Assembly: GCA_965119745.1 (NCBI GenBank)
Contig: OZ221973.1
Span: 372,001 to 436,000, forward strand
Origin: CAJFUR01 sp904420575
GTDB lineage: Bacteria > Actinomycetota > Coriobacteriia > Coriobacteriales > Eggerthellaceae
Length of the DNA: 64,000 nucleotides
Direction of reading: 5' to 3'
Below the pieces are notes generated by a model that saw only the letters and a list, made by a program, of their open reading frames with translations, was not told where the DNA came from and made no database searches. Both the position numbers and the translations under genes were made by a program. Positions 17,287 to 25,389 of the stretch are shown in pieces; the first letter of the stretch is position 1; every line of letters begins with the position of its first letter.

Positions 17287-19685
17287 GGCTCGCTCGCCCC
17301 CTGCGCCTGAGAGGCCTCGCCCTGCACGGCCTCTTCCGGCGCTGCAGGCGTCTCGGGGACCGGCTCGTGCGCCGTCGCTTTCTGTCCCTCGCCGTCCTGC
17401 TCGGCCGACCCGTGCGCCTGAGCCGCAGCCACCGAGCGCGCGGCTGCGGCGGCCGGGTCGGCCGACGTCCACACGTCCTGCAGCGCGTAGTACGAAAGCT
17501 TGAGGCGCTCATGGTAGGCGGGCTTCGTCCCCCAGCCCGCAAGCGGGACCTCCGCCAGCTTCACGGAAGCCGGCCCGTCGCCCACAGCCGTTCCCACGTA
17601 GATGCTCTCGATGGCCAGGTTTTCCACGCCATACTGCTGGTAGTAGTCGTCATGCACCTGCATTTCCGCCGGGTTCGAGAAGTTGAGCAGCTGCCACGGC
17701 AGGCGCACTTCCACGAAGTCGTCGCCGAAGCAGTAGTCAGCCAACGAGTCGTAGCCGTCGTGCGCCGGGTTGGCGTCGCCCTCGCGCAGCTGCCCCGTCT
17801 CGAAGGTTCGCTCGTCGTACAGCCCGACGGTCGTCGCCACTCCATACTCGCTCGCCGTGCGCGCCGTGCGCAAGGCCAGCTCGATGGTGCGGAACGTCTG
17901 CGAGTCGGCAGCAGGCGGATCCGCGTAGGGGTCGACGAGCCCGATCCGCCACATCATCATGGCCCGCAGGCATTCGTAGCGCTCCTGCACCACCACGCGG
18001 CTTTCGCCCTCGCGGCGCAGCGCCACCACGAAGTCGGCGTCGCGGTCGAACGAGAGGCGCGGCAGCGTGTCCACCTTCCGGTCCTCCGGCCGCATGACTC
18101 CCGTTTCTTCGTTGATGACGGGCGACCACGAGGTCAGCACGTCGGGAGCAGTGGCCGAGGCGCCGGTCTTCGGCGTGGTGTCCAGCGGCAGGTACACCTC
18201 TGGCCCCAGCGCGCTCCCGTCGGTCGTGCGTACCATCAGATATAGGAACCTCTCGTCGTACTTCACGCTGGTCGCCAGACCGCCCTCTTCCGAAACGACG
18301 TCCGCATCCGTCCATTCCTCCAGATCGCCATCCACGTAGCTGACGCTGCGTTCCTCGCCCGGATCGAACGCCAACAGCCCGAAGTGTTGCTCGTTGGTCT
18401 GCCAGTCGGACCAGAGAGGGCTTTTCAGCTGGTCGGTGGCGTACACCGTGTTCCAGGTGCGCTTGAACCACTCGTCCTGCCACTCGAACACGATGGAGCC
18501 GGCGCACCCCGCCAGCATGATGTCGTGGTAGTTGCGCACGATGCCTTCTGCCTGGTCCTGCTCGTTGGCATGGCCCTGGTTGCGCCCCGTGTTGTGGTCC
18601 TGCTGGGCCACCCCGCGCGCCGCCGGGATGCCGAACTCCGCGATGACCACCGGCATGCTGTGATGCTCCACCAACGAACGCAGATAGGCATAGTACGTGT
18701 TCACCTGTCCGGTGTCGTCCACCACATCGGACAGTTCCTCGACATAACGCCCGTAGTCGGGAAAGTACGGGTACACGTGGTACGACGCGAACATGCCGCC
18801 CCGCGCCTCATCGGTGGGCCGTATGTGTTCCACGTCCACCGAGGCGTACTTGTCGAACAGGTCCTGCACCACTTCGGAGTACGTGAAGGGATCGGTGCTG
18901 GGCCAGTTGGAGAACGCGAGCAGGCGCTGCTCGCCATAGCGGCGGCTCTCGTAGGAAATGATGCTGTCGCCCAGTTCGGCCAACATGGTCTCGAAGGGCG
19001 TCGCGTCGTCGGTGGTGTACAGGTAGCGTCCGGAAAAGCCACGGCGGTCGGGATACTTCATGTCGGTGTAGGCCACCGTGCTCGGTTCCCACTCCACGCC
19101 CACGATGTAGCCCAGCACCCAGGGCGACACGTCCCACCGGTACGATCCCGTGCCAGCCACGCGTCCCAGCTCCACCATGCGCTGTCCGTGGATGGCGTCG
19201 ATGACGGTACGGGTGTCGGATTCGAGCTTGCCCTGGTAGTCGGCATCGAAGCCGTCCATGTGCGAGTACCCCGCATAGTCGTTCAGCCAAACGCCGTGGA
19301 TGAGGTACAGCGGATGCGGGTTGTCGTGGTTGTATTCGTAGAAGGCCTCGTAGAACGCGTCGCCCAACAGCGTGTACACCCGGATGGTGTTGGCGCCCAT
19401 GTCCTGGATCTGCGCGAACCACCGCAGATAGGTTTCCTTGTCTAAGGCGTAGTCCGTCGCGAAATGGCCCGGCTTCCCCGCGCCCAGATCGACGCCGCGT
19501 ATCTCGAACTCCTTGAGGCCGTCGCCCTGGTCCACCAGGATGGTGCGCCCTTCGGTGGCCGTGAACGTGTGCACGTCCCCGTCCTTCGAGAACAAATCCC
19601 CGCCCCATCCTTCGTAGAAGTACAGGTAGGCGCCCGCCAAGGCCAGGGCGAAGATGACGACCGTTGCGATGATGAACTTCTTCAT
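17283..19685 (-). CDS. Membrane-anchored glycoside hydrolase-like protein with CBM9-like domain
   Basis: 800 residues. An N-terminal signal anchor (MKKFIIATVVIFALALAGAY) places it outside the cell. Residues about 50-440 look like a TIM-barrel glycosidase of the GH2/GH5 clan: MGANTIRVYTLL, VGVEWEPS and VVIAEFGIP supply candidate catalytic glutamates. About residues 465-720 begin with VDGDLEEWTDADV, the opening of CBM9/DOMON-like sugar-binding domains. The last 60 residues are an Ala/Glu/Gln-rich tail. In a synthase operon such an enzyme would trim or release the nascent polymer. I could not assign a numbered GH family. Confidence 0.75.
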   Translation of the reverse strand: MKKFIIATVVIFALALAGAYLYFYEGWGGDLFSKDGDVHTFTATEGRTILVDQGDGLKEFEIRGVDLGAGKPGHFATDYALDKETYLRWFAQIQDMGANTIRVYTLLGDAFYEAFYEYNHDNPHPLYLIHGVWLNDYAGYSHMDGFDADYQGKLESDTRTVIDAIHGQRMVELGRVAGTGSYRWDVSPWVLGYIVGVEWEPSTVAYTDMKYPDRRGFSGRYLYTTDDATPFETMLAELGDSIISYESRRYGEQRLLAFSNWPSTDPFTYSEVVQDLFDKYASVDVEHIRPTDEARGGMFASYHVYPYFPDYGRYVEELSDVVDDTGQVNTYYAYLRSLVEHHSMPVVIAEFGIPAARGVAQQDHNTGRNQGHANEQDQAEGIVRNYHDIMLAGCAGSIVFEWQDEWFKRTWNTVYATDQLKSPLWSDWQTNEQHFGLLAFDPGEERSVSYVDGDLEEWTDADVVSEEGGLATSVKYDERFLYLMVRTTDGSALGPEVYLPLDTTPKTGASATAPDVLTSWSPVINEETGVMRPEDRKVDTLPRLSFDRDADFVVALRREGESRVVVQERYECLRAMMMWRIGLVDPYADPPAADSQTFRTIELALRTARTASEYGVATTVGLYDERTFETGQLREGDANPAHDGYDSLADYCFGDDFVEVRLPWQLLNFSNPAEMQVHDDYYQQYGVENLAIESIYVGTAVGDGPASVKLAEVPLAGWGTKPAYHERLKLSYYALQDVWTSADPAAAAARSVAAAQAHGSAEQDGEGQKATAHEPVPETPAAPEEAVQGEASQAQGASEP

Positions 19686-19695
19686 GCGGCCCCCG

Positions 19696-21210
19696 TCAGT
19701 GGTTCTGCATCTTCACGGCGGACTCGTGCGAGAACTGGCGCAGGTCCTCGATATGGGCATCGAGCCAGGCACCGCGCCGCTCGATGAAGTCGCGCAGCTG
19801 GTCGAGCGCCTCCTCGTAATCCCGGGGGTTCCGCTCGTCGGGATCCAGCTTGCCTCCGCTGCGAACGGCGTCCGGGTCGAAGGTGTAACCCCATACCTCC
19901 CAGTTCCGGTCCACCGCGTCGCCCAGAAACGCCACGGTGTCGTCCACATAGGCCTGCAGGTTCTCGTCGGACAGCAGACCCTGGCGCAGCTCGCGATACC
20001 GCTCGATCACCGCATCGGTGAACTTCTCGTCCTTCGTGAGCATGTAGAACCAATAGCGCTCGACCATGGCGAACCCTTCGCAGCTAGCGTACGAGGTGTC
20101 CACGTAATTGTCGAACGCACTGTTGAAGTCCCAGTACGGGCCGATAGTCAACTTGCCACGCAAGTCCTTGTACAGGTACGTGGAGTACGATCCCGCATCG
20201 TAGTTCATCGTGAATTCGTTGAACAGGAAGTAGTCCACGAAGCTGTCCACGTCCAGCGTGTTCCAGTACCCGTAGTCCGCGGTGTCGTAGTCGTAGGAGT
20301 ACAGCGACTTCTCAATGAAGCTCATGTCCTGGGTGATCCATTCCACCTGTCCCGGCGTGATATCCTCGGCCGTGGGATGCAGGATGGAAATGGCGCTGCG
20401 CTTGGACTCGGTAATGACCCCCAGATCCTCTATTTCCAAGGCGTCCAGGTCCGGGCGGTCCATTTTCAGCAGATAGCTGGTGGCGTCGCCCTTGCCCGTG
20501 GGCTCGGACAAATTCACGCGGTTGGATGCCTCCTTCACCGACTCCATGATCAGGAAAAGCCCGCGGTATTCGCCGTCCACGAACAGTTCGCAGAACCGAA
20601 CGTCGGGCGCAAGCACATGCAGATGCTGGCCAAGCGTGTAGGCCATATAGTTGCGTATGAGGCTCTTGTCCAGGTACGGGCCGTTCAGAACCCAAGCGTT
20701 CTCGCTCGCCATGCCGGCCACCTTCTCGTCGCGCGGCATGCCCTCATCGTCTATCAGATGGAGGCTGTAGTTGCGCTTGGCGAATTCGCGCGAACGGTGC
20801 CCGCGGTAATGGATGAGCGCCTTCGACTCGAGGGCCGGCGTGCCGTCCAGCGTGTTGGGACTGCCGTCCCGCGCGTCGTACACGCGTACGTCCACCTGTG
20901 CGTCGGTCGCGCCTTCGGGCGTGGTGGTCAGCACCGTGCGGCCGTCTTCGCGGATGATGGGCTCGCCGTCCACGTACAGCACGTCGCCGGGAATCTCCTG
21001 GCCATGCGTGTCGATGGCTATGACGGGCAGGTGGCTGGAAAACGTTTCGGGGTCGATGGACAGCCCTTGGTGCGCATCGGCGCGCGGGACGCTGGTGTCC
21101 TCGTGCTGGGCAACGTAGCGCATGGTGGGCGTGCGGTCCACCAACGTGGCCGCGCCTGCCGCCGCCACGACGACGACGGCAACCACAACGGCTATGACCT
21201 TGTATCTCAT
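19696..21210 (-). CDS. CotH-family protein (kinase-like fold), exported
   Basis: 504 residues with an N-terminal signal anchor (residues 2-25) and a CotH domain: HYRGHRSREFAKRNYSL, WVLNGPYLDKSLIRNYMAY and later YWDFNSAFDN, which hold the nucleotide- and metal-binding residues in CotH kinases. Bacterial CotH proteins outside spore formers are frequently encoded beside VTC and DUF4956 genes, exactly as here. Start ATG 21210 has GGGAGG seven bases upstream; the TTG two codons earlier lies too near it. The protein target is unknown; a surface component of the polysaccharide system is plausible. Confidence 0.85.
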   Translation of the reverse strand: MRYKVIAVVVAVVVVAAAGAATLVDRTPTMRYVAQHEDTSVPRADAHQGLSIDPETFSSHLPVIAIDTHGQEIPGDVLYVDGEPIIREDGRTVLTTTPEGATDAQVDVRVYDARDGSPNTLDGTPALESKALIHYRGHRSREFAKRNYSLHLIDDEGMPRDEKVAGMASENAWVLNGPYLDKSLIRNYMAYTLGQHLHVLAPDVRFCELFVDGEYRGLFLIMESVKEASNRVNLSEPTGKGDATSYLLKMDRPDLDALEIEDLGVITESKRSAISILHPTAEDITPGQVEWITQDMSFIEKSLYSYDYDTADYGYWNTLDVDSFVDYFLFNEFTMNYDAGSYSTYLYKDLRGKLTIGPYWDFNSAFDNYVDTSYASCEGFAMVERYWFYMLTKDEKFTDAVIERYRELRQGLLSDENLQAYVDDTVAFLGDAVDRNWEVWGYTFDPDAVRSGGKLDPDERNPRDYEEALDQLRDFIERRGAWLDAHIEDLRQFSHESAVKMQNH

Positions 21211-21225
21211 GGTCAAGCCTCCCGG

Positions 21226-21909
21226 CTAGCTGCCTATCTCGTCGTTTTGCGACACGATGTTCACGTAGTCGATGCCGCCGAGCGCGTACAGCTCGTCGGT
21301 GATGGGCCGGTCGGCGCGCTTGAGGGAGCGGTTCAGCTGCCCGCGGGAAAGCTCGAACATGAATTCCACCGAGTCTTCGGTGGTGTTGCGGACGCGCTGC
21401 ACGGCGCGGCCGTGGAAGTATTCGAAGACCAGGCCCTCGATGGCCAGCTCCTGCGTGCGCGCCGCACGTATGACCAGCAGGGTGCGCACGTCGTTGCGGA
21501 CGCGCCCCAAGACCAGCAGGACCACGAACACCGCGACGCTGCCGATGGCTGCCGCCATGAACTGCCCGACGCCGCAGCAGATGCCGCAGATGATGGCCCA
21601 GAAAATGTACGTGGTGTCGCGCGCGTCCTTGATGGCCGTGCGGAAACGCACGATGGACAGGGCGCCCACCATGCCCAGAGACAGCGCGATGTTGTTTCCA
21701 ATGACCGTCATGACCGTGGCCGTGAGCACCGTGAGCGTGATAAGGTTGATGTTGAACTTCTGCGAATAGATGGTGCCAGCATGCGATATCCAGTACGACA
21801 CGAAAATGGCCAGGCCCAGCACCACCGAGACCAGAACGCGCAATGCCAGGTCCTCGACGGACACACCGGCCGAAGAACTCTGGAAAAGCTGGTAAAGTTG
21901 CTCCTTCAC
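21226..21909 (-). CDS. DUF4956 membrane protein
   Basis: 227 residues: three to four membrane helices in the first 135 residues with the family-typical GMVGALSIVRFRTAIKD segment, then a cytoplasmic C-terminal alpha/beta region. DUF4956 proteins have no proven function but keep company with VTC-domain and CotH genes. The start is GTG 21909, preceded by AAGGGG; it begins 12 bp after the VTC stop and ends 15 bp before the CotH start, so it is in the same operon. Confidence 0.85.
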   Translation of the reverse strand: MKEQLYQLFQSSSAGVSVEDLALRVLVSVVLGLAIFVSYWISHAGTIYSQKFNINLITLTVLTATVMTVIGNNIALSLGMVGALSIVRFRTAIKDARDTTYIFWAIICGICCGVGQFMAAAIGSVAVFVVLLVLGRVRNDVRTLLVIRAARTQELAIEGLVFEYFHGRAVQRVRNTTEDSVEFMFELSRGQLNRSLKRADRPITDELYALGGIDYVNIVSQNDEIGS

Positions 21910-21921
21910 TGCCCCTTCTTC

Positions 21922-22617
21922 CTAAAACTGATATCCCATCCGCACGCTGCGCGCCAAACAATACTTGCTCACCGACAGCTCGCTCTTGTCGATCGTGTTG
22001 AGCAGCGAGCGGATATAGCTCAAAAGAAAGCCGTCGAACTTGACTTCAAGGATGACGTTGAACGGGTCGAACACGGGATACAGCGGCAAACGAGGATCGA
22101 ACAGGTCGAAGTTCGTTTCCGTCGCCCTGACCGAGCGGTCGAACGTCACACGTGTTTTATTCTCTTTTGCGACGAACGCCATCCGGTCATACTCCACGAT
22201 GGCCTTCGGGCTGTAGCCGTTGATGGACATGAGCGCATGCATTTCGGCGGCGAACGGCTCTTCGTGCGTCAGCAACACGTCTGCGTCGCCGTCGATGAGG
22301 CGCCGTGCTTCCTCCCGCGTCACGGGAAGCGAGCGCTTGCGCTGGTTATCTCCCTGCTTCTGTTTGAGCTCGAGCAGCGCGAAGTCTCCCGAGGGATCGT
22401 AGACGCGCAGCCGCACCTTGCGGCGCGGGTCGGTGCCCATGAGCTTTTCGGCATAGTCGCGGTCATGCAGCGTGTCGAAGTACAGCGACCGAATGGGATA
22501 GCCTTGCAAGCCGTTGTGGGGATCGGGCGCAACGACGCTCGCAAGGATTCCCTCGAGTTTCTTTGCACCCGCCAGGTCGACAAGGAATTTCTTCTCTTTA
22601 CGACTGACAACCCGCAA
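21922..22617 (-). CDS. VTC-domain protein (polyphosphate-polymerase-like)
   Basis: 231-residue cytoplasmic protein of the triphosphate tunnel fold. The VTC pattern is clear: RKEKKFLVD at the N-terminus, YPIRSLYFDT, RRKVRLRVYD, LELKQK, AIVEYDRMAF and VILEVKFDG, giving alternating basic and acidic residues that line the tunnel. Eukaryotic Vtc4 makes polyphosphate; the bacterial members next to CotH and DUF4956 are uncharacterised. It is the first gene of the operon. TTG 22617 is taken as start because AGGAAGG lies just upstream and no ATG is available before the domain. Confidence 0.85.
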   Translation of the reverse strand: MRVVSRKEKKFLVDLAGAKKLEGILASVVAPDPHNGLQGYPIRSLYFDTLHDRDYAEKLMGTDPRRKVRLRVYDPSGDFALLELKQKQGDNQRKRSLPVTREEARRLIDGDADVLLTHEEPFAAEMHALMSINGYSPKAIVEYDRMAFVAKENKTRVTFDRSVRATETNFDLFDPRLPLYPVFDPFNVILEVKFDGFLLSYIRSLLNTIDKSELSVSKYCLARSVRMGYQF

Positions 22618-22984
22618 CGCTTTCCTTCCTTGACGCGCTATACCGTATCAAACTGCATGAGAACGTCATTTTACTATACAGGATTGCTCCCGACATCGCT
22701 TATTCCTTGATTTTGATTCAATTATCCATTGAGACCGTCTTCTTGGTCTTTGGATTGCGCGCTGGCCGGACGCGTCCCCCGCGGCGAAGAACGCGCGGTC
22801 GATCTTCATGGTGCCCACGTCGATGTCGCCTTTTCGAAACGCCGAGGCATCCGCGCCTCGACGGTTCCTTGTCGGCGGCAAGGCCAGCCCAAGCGCAGCC
22901 ACGAACGCGAACGAGGCGCGGACGGCAACCGCCGCCCGCGCCTCGAATCGCTTCGTCAAACGTGTTTTTGTCAGCGAACGGCTG
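22618..22984. other. Intergenic region upstream of polysaccharide operon
   Basis: No convincing gene. A minus-strand ORF of 97 codons (22666-22959) has biased composition and no recognisable domain. The stretch 22650-22740 is A+T-rich and probably holds the operon's promoter; the right part holds the MarR terminator. Confidence 0.5.
22913..22944 (-). terminator. Terminator hairpin of the MarR gene
   Basis: GAGGCGCGGACGG and CCGCCCGCGCCTC pair with one mismatch around a short loop, 40 bp past the MarR stop on the minus strand. The following minus-strand bases are only mildly T-rich. Confidence 0.5.
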
Positions 22985-23458
22985 CTAACAGCCGGAGCAG
23001 TGGCCAGCTTCCTTGCGGCCCTTCTTCTTTCCGTTGATGCCCTTGTCCTTCATGGACAGGATGAGCTTCTCGGTGATGGCGTTCAGCTGGGCCATCTCCT
23101 CCTTGGACAGGCATTCCACGATGTCCTCGGCCGTCTTGTCGTTGGCGGCAACGCGCTTTTCGGCGACCGCGCGACCGTCCTTGGTGAGCTTGACGGCGTA
23201 CGTGCGCACGCCCTCGGCGTCTTCGATGGTCACGTAGCCGTTACGCTCGGCCTTCTTGACGACGCCCTTGAGCTCGCCACGGTCGAAACCGAGGACATGC
23301 ACGAGCTCGCGCTGCGTGGCGCCATCGTTTTCGAGCAGGGCGTTCAGCAGGGCGCCCTGGCCGCGGCGGAAGCTTTTCGGGCCGTTCTTGTGGAACGCCA
23401 GGCGGGTGAGCTTGCTGGTCTTCTTCAGTTGCGCCAGCGTCTGAGTGGCTTCGGTCAT
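22985..23458 (-). CDS. MarR-family transcriptional regulator
   Basis: 157 residues with a MarR winged HTH (TQRELVHVLGFDRGELKGVVKKAERNGYV region near residues 47-75, then the beta wing) and a dimerising C-terminal helix. The extreme C-terminus is basic and ends HCSGC, so it may bind a metal or sense redox through the two cysteines. Start ATG 23458 follows AAGGAAACC. A perfect AAACGT-A-ACGTTT palindrome 64 bp upstream is a good autoregulatory site. It may also act on the neighbouring polysaccharide operon. Confidence 0.85.
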   Translation of the reverse strand: MTEATQTLAQLKKTSKLTRLAFHKNGPKSFRRGQGALLNALLENDGATQRELVHVLGFDRGELKGVVKKAERNGYVTIEDAEGVRTYAVKLTKDGRAVAEKRVAANDKTAEDIVECLSKEEMAQLNAITEKLILSMKDKGINGKKKGRKEAGHCSGC

Positions 23459-23521
23459 GGAGGTTTCCTTCTTTCAAAATCGTTCTCTCAGGTGACCGGA
23501 TCACTATAGAAGAGTTCTTGA

Positions 23522-23534
23522 AAACGTAACGTTT
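23522..23534. promoter_or_regulatory. Operator-like palindrome upstream of MarR
   Basis: AAACGT-A-ACGTTT is a perfect 6+6 inverted repeat in an A+T-rich promoter region. A TATAGT hexamer on the minus strand (23505-23510 area) lies between it and the gene, so a repressor bound here would cover the -35 region. Confidence 0.45.
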
Positions 23535-23720
23535 CGATGACCTATTATTCACATAATGTTCACTGATTAATAGTTTTCCGAGATAGATAAGGCCATTTTA
23601 TTTATTCAAGGATAATTAATCGATGATGGGCGGTCCGTTCGTGCGCAGCTAGTCGAGGCCGTCGGCAGCAGGAAAGCGGGAAGACGACTCGCACGCGCGC
23701 CTCGGCGCGCCTCAATACCA

Positions 23721-23775
23721 ATTGTCGCCCCGAAAGTGCGCCACAGAAAACGAGGCGCATTTTCGAGGCGACAAT
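23721..23775. repeat. 22-bp inverted repeat, hairpin-forming
   Basis: Arms 23721-23742 and 23754-23775 match over 22 bp with two mismatches and an 11-nt loop. It lies 175 bp downstream of the aminotransferase stop, too far for a standard terminator. It could be a REP-like element. Confidence 0.6.
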
Positions 23776-23950
23776 CGCGGGCGAAGCCTCCCGTCGGCTT
23801 CGACAGAGAGCCTTTTGCACCGCGGAACCGGCGGGTATTGCCTGCATGCGCTTGAGCCAGGGGGCTTGCCTCTCACACCGCGTGGGGCCAGCAGGCCTCG
23901 CCGCGGGAGCAGCGGGCTTTGCCTGCGGCGCTGCGCTTCGTCCGCAGCCT

Positions 23951-25132
23951 TTATCCGCGATACTCTTGCATGAGCGCCTCGAACGCCGGCATGCTGCGCT
24001 CGATGGTCTCGCGCGGGATGCAATAGCTCACGCGCACCCAGCCGCCCACGCCGAAGCTGTCGGATGGCACCAGCAGAAGCTCGTGCGCCTTCGCGCGGTC
24101 GGAAAACGCCTGGGCGTCGTCCTCGAGCGCACGCACCCACAGGTAGAACGCACCGTCGGGTTCCACGAACTCGTAGCCCAGCTTGGCCAGACCCTCGGTC
24201 AGCAACGCGCGGTTCTCCGCATAGGCCGCCACGTCGCTGGGTTCTTCGATGCAGCGCGCGATGACGCGTTGGAACAGCACCGGCGCGCAGATGAATCCCA
24301 GCGCGCGACCTGCGCCTGCCACGGCGGTGGACACCTCGCGCGCGTCGTCCGCCAGGTCGGACACGTAGATGTAGCCGATACGCTCGCCCGGCAGCGAAAG
24401 CGACTTGGAATACGAGTAGCACACGATGGTGCGCGGGTACACGCACGGCACGTACGGGACCTCCTTGCCGTACACGATCTCGCGATACGGCTCGTCGCTG
24501 ATCACGTACAGCTTGCGGCCAAGCTCCTGCTCCTTGCGGGAAAGCATGTCGGCGAACGCCTCCAGGTTCTCGCGCGTGTACACGGCGCCCACCGGGTTGT
24601 TCGGGGAGTTGATGATGACGGCGCTGGTCTTCGGCGTGATGGCCGCCTCGATGGCCTCCACGTCCAGCTGGAAGTCGGGCACATGGGCCGGCACTTCCAC
24701 GCACGCGCATTCGGCCGTTTCTATCCACACCTTGTATTCGGGGAAGTACGGAGCGATCACGATGACCTCGTCGCCTGGACGGGTGATGGCAGAAATGGAA
24801 ATGGCCAAGCCTGCAGCGGCGCCCGCCGTCAGGTACACCTGGTCGGGAGAGGCGTCGATGCCGAAGTGGCGCTTGATGTGGTCGGCCACTGCTTGCCGCA
24901 CCCGCGGGTCGCCCGCTGCCGGCGTGTAGCCGTGGAGCGCGCACGGCGGTTCTTCCATCAGGTCGATCACCGCCTGCTTGATGGCGTCGGGCGAAGGAAC
25001 GCTGGGGTTGCCGATGCTGTAGTCGAACACGTTCTCCTCGCCTATCTCGGCCTTGCGCGCAAGGCCGTAGGCGAACAGCTCGCGTATCGCGCTCGGCTCG
25101 GCTCCCAATGCATGCATTCTTTCGTTCACCAT
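23951..25132 (-). CDS. PLP-dependent aminotransferase, class I/II (aspartate aminotransferase-like)
   Basis: 393 residues of fold-type I. Visible landmarks are YSIGNPSVPSPDAI, the substrate-binding GYTPAAGDPRVRQAV, the NSPNNPVG motif, ISDEPYREI and the Schiff-base lysine in YSKSLSLPGERIGY. Family members transfer amino groups between aspartate, aromatic or other amino acids and 2-oxoacids. The start ATG 25132 is placed after GAGAGGG; TTG 25150 is possible. It is alone on the minus strand between a MarR gene and a flavoprotein gene, so context does not narrow the substrate. Confidence 0.88.
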   Translation of the reverse strand: MVNERMHALGAEPSAIRELFAYGLARKAEIGEENVFDYSIGNPSVPSPDAIKQAVIDLMEEPPCALHGYTPAAGDPRVRQAVADHIKRHFGIDASPDQVYLTAGAAAGLAISISAITRPGDEVIVIAPYFPEYKVWIETAECACVEVPAHVPDFQLDVEAIEAAITPKTSAVIINSPNNPVGAVYTRENLEAFADMLSRKEQELGRKLYVISDEPYREIVYGKEVPYVPCVYPRTIVCYSYSKSLSLPGERIGYIYVSDLADDAREVSTAVAGAGRALGFICAPVLFQRVIARCIEEPSDVAAYAENRALLTEGLAKLGYEFVEPDGAFYLWVRALEDDAQAFSDRAKAHELLLVPSDSFGVGGWVRVSYCIPRETIERSMPAFEALMQEYRG

Positions 25133-25304
25133 GACGCGCCCTCTCGACAAGCTTTTTAATTAGGTTGACGAACAGGTTAGCACAACGAGAGCGGTCCGCA
25201 TGCCCCTTTCGGAGAAGCGTCACATCGAGGCCGCAAGCAGCATCGCCTCAGACACCGCCTTGGCAAGCACGTCTGCGCGCGGGCGCGGGCCACGGGAAAA
25301 CGAG

Positions 25305-25335
25305 GAGGCCGCCTGCGGAGGGGGCAGGCGGCCTC
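25305..25335 (-). terminator. Terminator of the flavoprotein gene
   Basis: A 12-bp perfect stem (GAGGCCGCCTGC) with a 7-nt loop, followed on the minus strand by CTCGTTTTCCC, 55 bp after the stop of the flavoprotein. Confidence 0.75.
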
Positions 25336-25389
25336 GGGATGGGGCTATGGCGCGCAACGCCCTGCGCGGCGCGCGTTGCGCAGGGATGC

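Larger units (their letters stand above)
23459..23950. other. Intergenic region MarR / aminotransferase
   Basis: No gene seen. The left part (to about 23640) is A+T-rich and holds the MarR promoter and operator. The right part contains a long imperfect hairpin (23721-23775) and G+C-rich DNA with short repeated GCCTGCGGC-type words. Confidence 0.5.

Noticed and set aside
22666..22959. 97-codon minus-strand ORF between the MarR and VTC genes
   Set aside because: No recognisable domain or ribosome site; it spans a terminator hairpin and A+T-rich promoter sequence.
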